Below, in pieces: positions 60,046-64,000 of a stretch of DNA of 64,000 nt; position 1 is the stretch's first letter; each line of letters opens with the position of its first letter. A program made the translations under genes and the position numbers. The notes beneath the pieces are model-generated. The model was not told where the DNA came from and did not search any database. It saw only the letters and a program-made list of their open reading frames with translations. The stretch comes from Tubiluchus corallicola (lineage: Eukaryota > Priapulida > Priapulimorpha > Priapulimorphida > Tubiluchidae). The DNA is taken from positions 1 through 64,000 of the forward strand of contig JAQGDQ010000927.1 of NCBI GenBank assembly GCA_030141605.1. Reading direction: 5' to 3'.

Positions 60046-61229
60046 TTATGCAAATTGTATTGTAAATTATTGCGCAATCCATTTATGCAAATTGTACAAC
60101 CAGAGCCACACAATTATTTACACTATTCAGTCTACTAAATTTACCTAATCATTTGTTTAATATTTCAGTAACTTGTAAGGGATACAGAGAGGAAACTTTG
60201 ACCAATCACAGACTTTGTTACATATGTTACAGTATTAAATTTACTGTCCACTATATAATAACAAAATCTTAAAGGTCTGCTGGCGCTGGTCATTGGATGC
60301 AGTGTTAATTTCTTTCTGTTGTTTAACTTTTATTGACCATAGCTCAGCATTTTACTAAAGCACAGGTTCAACTAAAGTTCAAAAAGCCGGAGTTTGTCGC
60401 CATGTATTGAATGTTACTATTGTACATGAAAGCGATGAAAATAAAACTTCAAATTTCAAAGCAAACGGCTTCACAGATAAAACGTCATGCTTTGGTAAAT
60501 TTAGTTTTACTTACTGCAATTTGAAAGCTGACTAAGTCTTTGCTTCTGGATATTACTCAAGAAGTAAACAGTCATTATGTAAAGAATGTTGTTTACAAAC
60601 AATGTCCTCTAGCTAGGCTGTTTACAAACAAAGTCAACGTGTCTGCAAACAAACTTGTAAAAAGATATACTAGTTTTGTTTTTATGCTCTACGTCAGTTG
60701 TACTGGAAATCTGGCATTGGCGCGCTTTGCGGCCTTCGCTTGTTGTTGCCTTTGGCCACCTTGTGGTGATTTTTTGGCCTGGACACGTGATCAGTTGGAT
60801 CGGTGTCAGAGGCGTGTGAAGTGAGGACGTGTCATGGTGGATTGATTAAATGTTGTCGTTATCTGTTGCAATTGCTTATGATTTGGGGCTAAAAACATGG
60901 AATGATACGTTTTGGTAAATAAAGAAGGAAGAAAGAGCAAAATGTAATCTAGCTTCAAATTTGGTTTTGAAAGCCCAAACATCGGTAATGATATTTCTTT
61001 TGACTGAATTTGATCTGTTATCAAATGGTTGAACTCCGAAAAGGTGAATAAGAGTTTTCAAGTGTTGTACCCTAACAGCACGGTCAGTTTTTTGAACGTG
61101 CTTTGAACGAAATTTGTTTTAAATTAATAATCGCAGCGTGACACGATTACGTGCTTATAATAAAGAGTTAGTCAAGGAATGTATTGGAAAGAACAAGTCA
61201 TTTAGCTTGGGTTTGCATCTTGCACAAAA
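60046..61229. other. TASK intron, nothing firm
   Basis: An AAATAAAACTTCAAATTTC string at 60440 resembles the LINE-like tails at 59.9 kb. A 94-codon plus-strand frame (60540-60824) is unrecognised. Confidence 0.35.
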
Positions 61230-61545
61230 ACAATCACTCAATCCACTGATGTTAGTTTGTGACGTACTGCACACGTTCAACAGCTCATGCGCGAGTACAA
61301 CGGTAAATTTGAATTTTTATCTTAAAATTTGCCTAGTTTTAGTGAAACACACTGAATCTGTTGTGTGCAACTCGCTCATGGAATGCTTTGCTGCTGAAAT
61401 TTATGTTCGTTTGTGATGTCGTCAATAGTTGGGCTCTCCCGCCGTTAATTAAGTTTCCATTATTTAATTATCAGAAACGCTTTTGCAGGATTATTGTTGT
61501 TAAAATGTATATTGTTTACCGTACCGTACTCCTGTCTTCCTTTAA
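61230..61545 (-). mobile_element. MITE family A, truncated inverted copy
   Basis: Carries the family core in reverse (GTTAGTTTGTGACGTACTGC, AGAAACGCTTTTGCAGGATT) and the terminus CCTGTCTTCCTTTAA. The other end is missing before about 61230. Confidence 0.7.
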
Positions 61546-62402
61546 AGTCTAAGGCCATAGTCCTCCTCTGCGACCACTCCACAAATAAAACGTTATGATC
61601 CAAAATGACCAACTCTTTGAGATCAGCCCTAAGCAATCATCGATCATCCTGGCAATTAAATACCGTGAGCCTAGCTATTGATTGCAGACAGAATAATAGT
61701 ATTATAAGTACATCGCGTGCGTAAGCTTATGTAGAGATGGCATATAATTGAACAGATCGTAAATATTTTAATTATTTAAAGACCACGCAAGCTGCAGTGT
61801 TTTCGTAAACATTGTATTAAAGTTCCCTACGCATGTTCTTGAAAACTATTAGGGAACGGATAGATAATATTAACTATCCCCCTCCAGTAATTATACTTTT
61901 GATTAAGTTTGAAGGTCAAATACTGCGTACTTATGAAGTGTTAGTTTCACACAGAAACAGAAAGAAACTGCACTAAGTAAGATTTTTTGATTCTTTTTAA
62001 CTTTTTTTTGGGAGGTTTATATAAGAGGAAATCCGGTGTGAAGGTGTCATTTCCGAAGAAACTCTGAAATTTGATTTAACGCGTTTTACTCGTTAGATGA
62101 CGTCAGCGAAATCTTAGTTACAGCAGCGTTTGAGTTTAGTTACACGTGTCACGTTTTGCTGTGTAGCATTGTTTACAAAATCAGCGTCACAGAAGCAACG
62201 CAGTATCCACGGCAACTGTTGCTAAGACAATTGTTTACGCTTCGATTTTCCAAAGTTTCACCAGCAAAACCGAACAACATGCTTTGGAGAAAAAAATCAA
62301 GGCCCCATTTCATTAGGGAGAAAGCCACGGAATTTTAAAAAATTAGTGTCAAATTCTAAGTTATAGTTAGCTCTTTTAATTAAACAACGTTAAAATTGAC
62401 CA

Positions 62403-63029
62403 TTAAAGGAAGACAGAGTGATTTTTCATATACTAGCCTATTTTTAAGTACGGTAAAAAGTATACATTTTAACATAGTTAATACTTCAAAAGCGGTTCTG
62501 ATAATTAAATAATGCATTAAAAGCTTAATTAACGACGGGCGAGCCAAACTAGTGATGACGTCACAAACTAACATGATTTTGAACAGCAAAAATATTCCAC
62601 GAGCGTGTTGCGCGTGATTGCAAAAGCGAAAATTGAAGTATAGTGCTACTGTAAGATGTTTAGTGTGTTGTACTAAAACCAGACAAGTTTTAAGATAAAA
62701 ACTTAAATTTCAAATTTACCGGTGTGCTCAAGCATGATCTGTTGAACGTGTGTAGTTCGTCACAAACTAACATATCTGAACTGAGAGGCACAGCACCTGT
62801 TTTTGTTCAACGCGCTTCCGAAATCCAGCTGCTAGTGCCCGTCTAACCAGGAAATGGCGAAATGCATATAACAGGGAAGAACTAGTGGCGCGAACGTGAA
62901 ATTGTGTTTGTTTGGTAATAATTCTTTCACGTAAGTCGCTTTTGAAAAAAATAGCATGTTTCCTTTCAATATTTTAAAGAGTAGATTGTTTTGACCTATA
63001 ATTTAAGATTTGGTAAGGTTTTGCTTTAA
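62403..63029 (+). mobile_element. MITE family A, full-length copy
   Basis: 627 bp from TTAAAGGAAGACAGAGTG to AAGGTTTTGCTTTAA. Contains GATGACGTCACAAACTAAC. The best complete example of the family; no open frame of note. Confidence 0.8.
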
Positions 63030-63448
63030 TACTACATTACTATCAGACTGCGTTTCATTATATTACGAGCAGAGAATTCTCAAATTTGCAAGGAAGCCAT
63101 TAGAATGTAATGATCGTGTCATTAATTACAGTGTACAGAGGAATGCAACGCATATAATTAAAATGTGCACGAAACTGGTGACAAAGAACTATTATGGAAT
63201 AGCTATTGATTTTATGTGTCAGAAAATTGTATTTTGAACCAAATCTTTCTCAATTCATTAGTCTTACGTTCGTGTGCACGCATGCGTGTACGTGCTGTGC
63301 ATGTGTGCACACACCTGTTGTATTAGTATGTAGTTGTAAATACATTTGATTGTGTGTGTCCGCTGTATTCTGGTGCAATCGTATTGCTATCGGAACGTAA
63401 CAACGAAATAAATAATGTGATTCTAGAATCTAATTCCAGCTGAAGCAG

Positions 63449-63987
63449 TTAAAGGGAAACCGGGCGATTGATTAGGCTCAATCTCCTTTTTAATTTACTG
63501 TCCAAAATATACATTTTCTTGCCTCTAGAAGTTAGAATTTTTTCGTATATTTGAATAATTACCTTGGTCAGTTTATTAACGGCAGCCGAACATAGCTGTC
63601 GCTTACGTCACAAACTAACAACAGTTTGTGCAATGGTAAGCAGCTTCCCTGTGCGTCAAGCACGGTTTCGTAAGCAAGGATTGCTATAAGATATTCATGC
63701 GATGTCACGAAAATGAATTCTACGTCACACTGACGTCACACACTGCAGTTTTTGATCAGATCATGCCTATCACGGTACAGCGCCTATTTGTCGGCCACGT
63801 CAATGTGACGAAAAGGCGCCATTCCCAGTCTTAGTGGATTCGCTGAGCCGCTCGTAGCTTTGAAAGTTTGCCAGAATTTAACTATCTGAGGCAATTATTA
63901 TTTAATTTGAGATTTGATTTTAAAAAAGCTGTTGTAGTTTTCAATATTTTGAACTAATGTTTACACCATCGTCCAGCTTTTCTTCAA
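63449..63987 (+). mobile_element. MITE family B, copy near the window end
   Basis: Left end TTAAAGGGAAACCGGGCGAT, right end CATCGTCCAGCTTTTC. Shares TACTGTCCAAAATATAC, ATGTCACGAAAATGAATTC, CACTGACGTCACAC and GTGACGAAAAGGCGCCATT with the copy at 14.7 kb. Confidence 0.78.
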
Positions 63988-64000
63988 TTAATTATTTCTC

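Overview
This is an AT-rich stretch of animal nuclear DNA. It has split genes with GT-AG introns, non-LTR and LTR retrotransposon remnants, several MITE families, tRNA-derived SINEs, many minisatellites and some TTAGGG-like repeats. Nothing bacterial, phage or organellar was seen. The species cannot be fixed from the sequence; a non-vertebrate metazoan with large introns fits best.

Two protein-coding genes can be supported, and they are divergently arranged. On the minus strand, ten exons (17481 down to 1130) encode a class 3 aldehyde dehydrogenase (ALDH3 family, fatty-aldehyde-dehydrogenase-like). The intron phases match at every junction, and the reconstructed product covers the NAD-binding and catalytic motifs but leaves the window before the C-terminal third. 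On the plus strand, 23327-23609 is the first coding exon of a TASK-type two-pore potassium channel (KCNK3/KCNK9 group). It ends at the intron that splits the first selectivity-filter glycine codon. No second exon was found downstream, so that intron probably exceeds 40 kb and holds the rest of the window.

Most of the remaining DNA is repeats. Minisatellites: 55 bp (1595-4010), 28 bp (11668-12418), ~30 bp (16200-16695), 41 bp (17110-17325), 66 bp (23715-24830), 46 bp with a 184-bp higher-order period (31825-33158), 72 bp (35011-35430), 70 bp (39080-41846), 40 bp (47099-47440), 45 bp (47441-47640), 95 bp (49556-50694), and 30/43 bp carrying CRE motifs (56200-56920). Transposon relics include a solo LTR with a perfect 5-bp target duplication and heat-shock-element-like motifs, a hAT-type MITE with 8-bp target duplications, pogo/Tigger-like elements flanked by TA, several copies of three MITE families with TTAAAGG ends, a 5'-truncated LINE tail at 33.5 kb, and degenerate reverse-transcriptase pieces at 29.2-29.7 and 59.6 kb.

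No convincing new multigene system is present. The more interesting signals are regulatory or structural: the HSE-bearing LTR, the CRE/nuclear-receptor half-site array, satellites that start at ALDH3 splice donors, a long intronic hairpin, and satellites apparently built from transposon ends.
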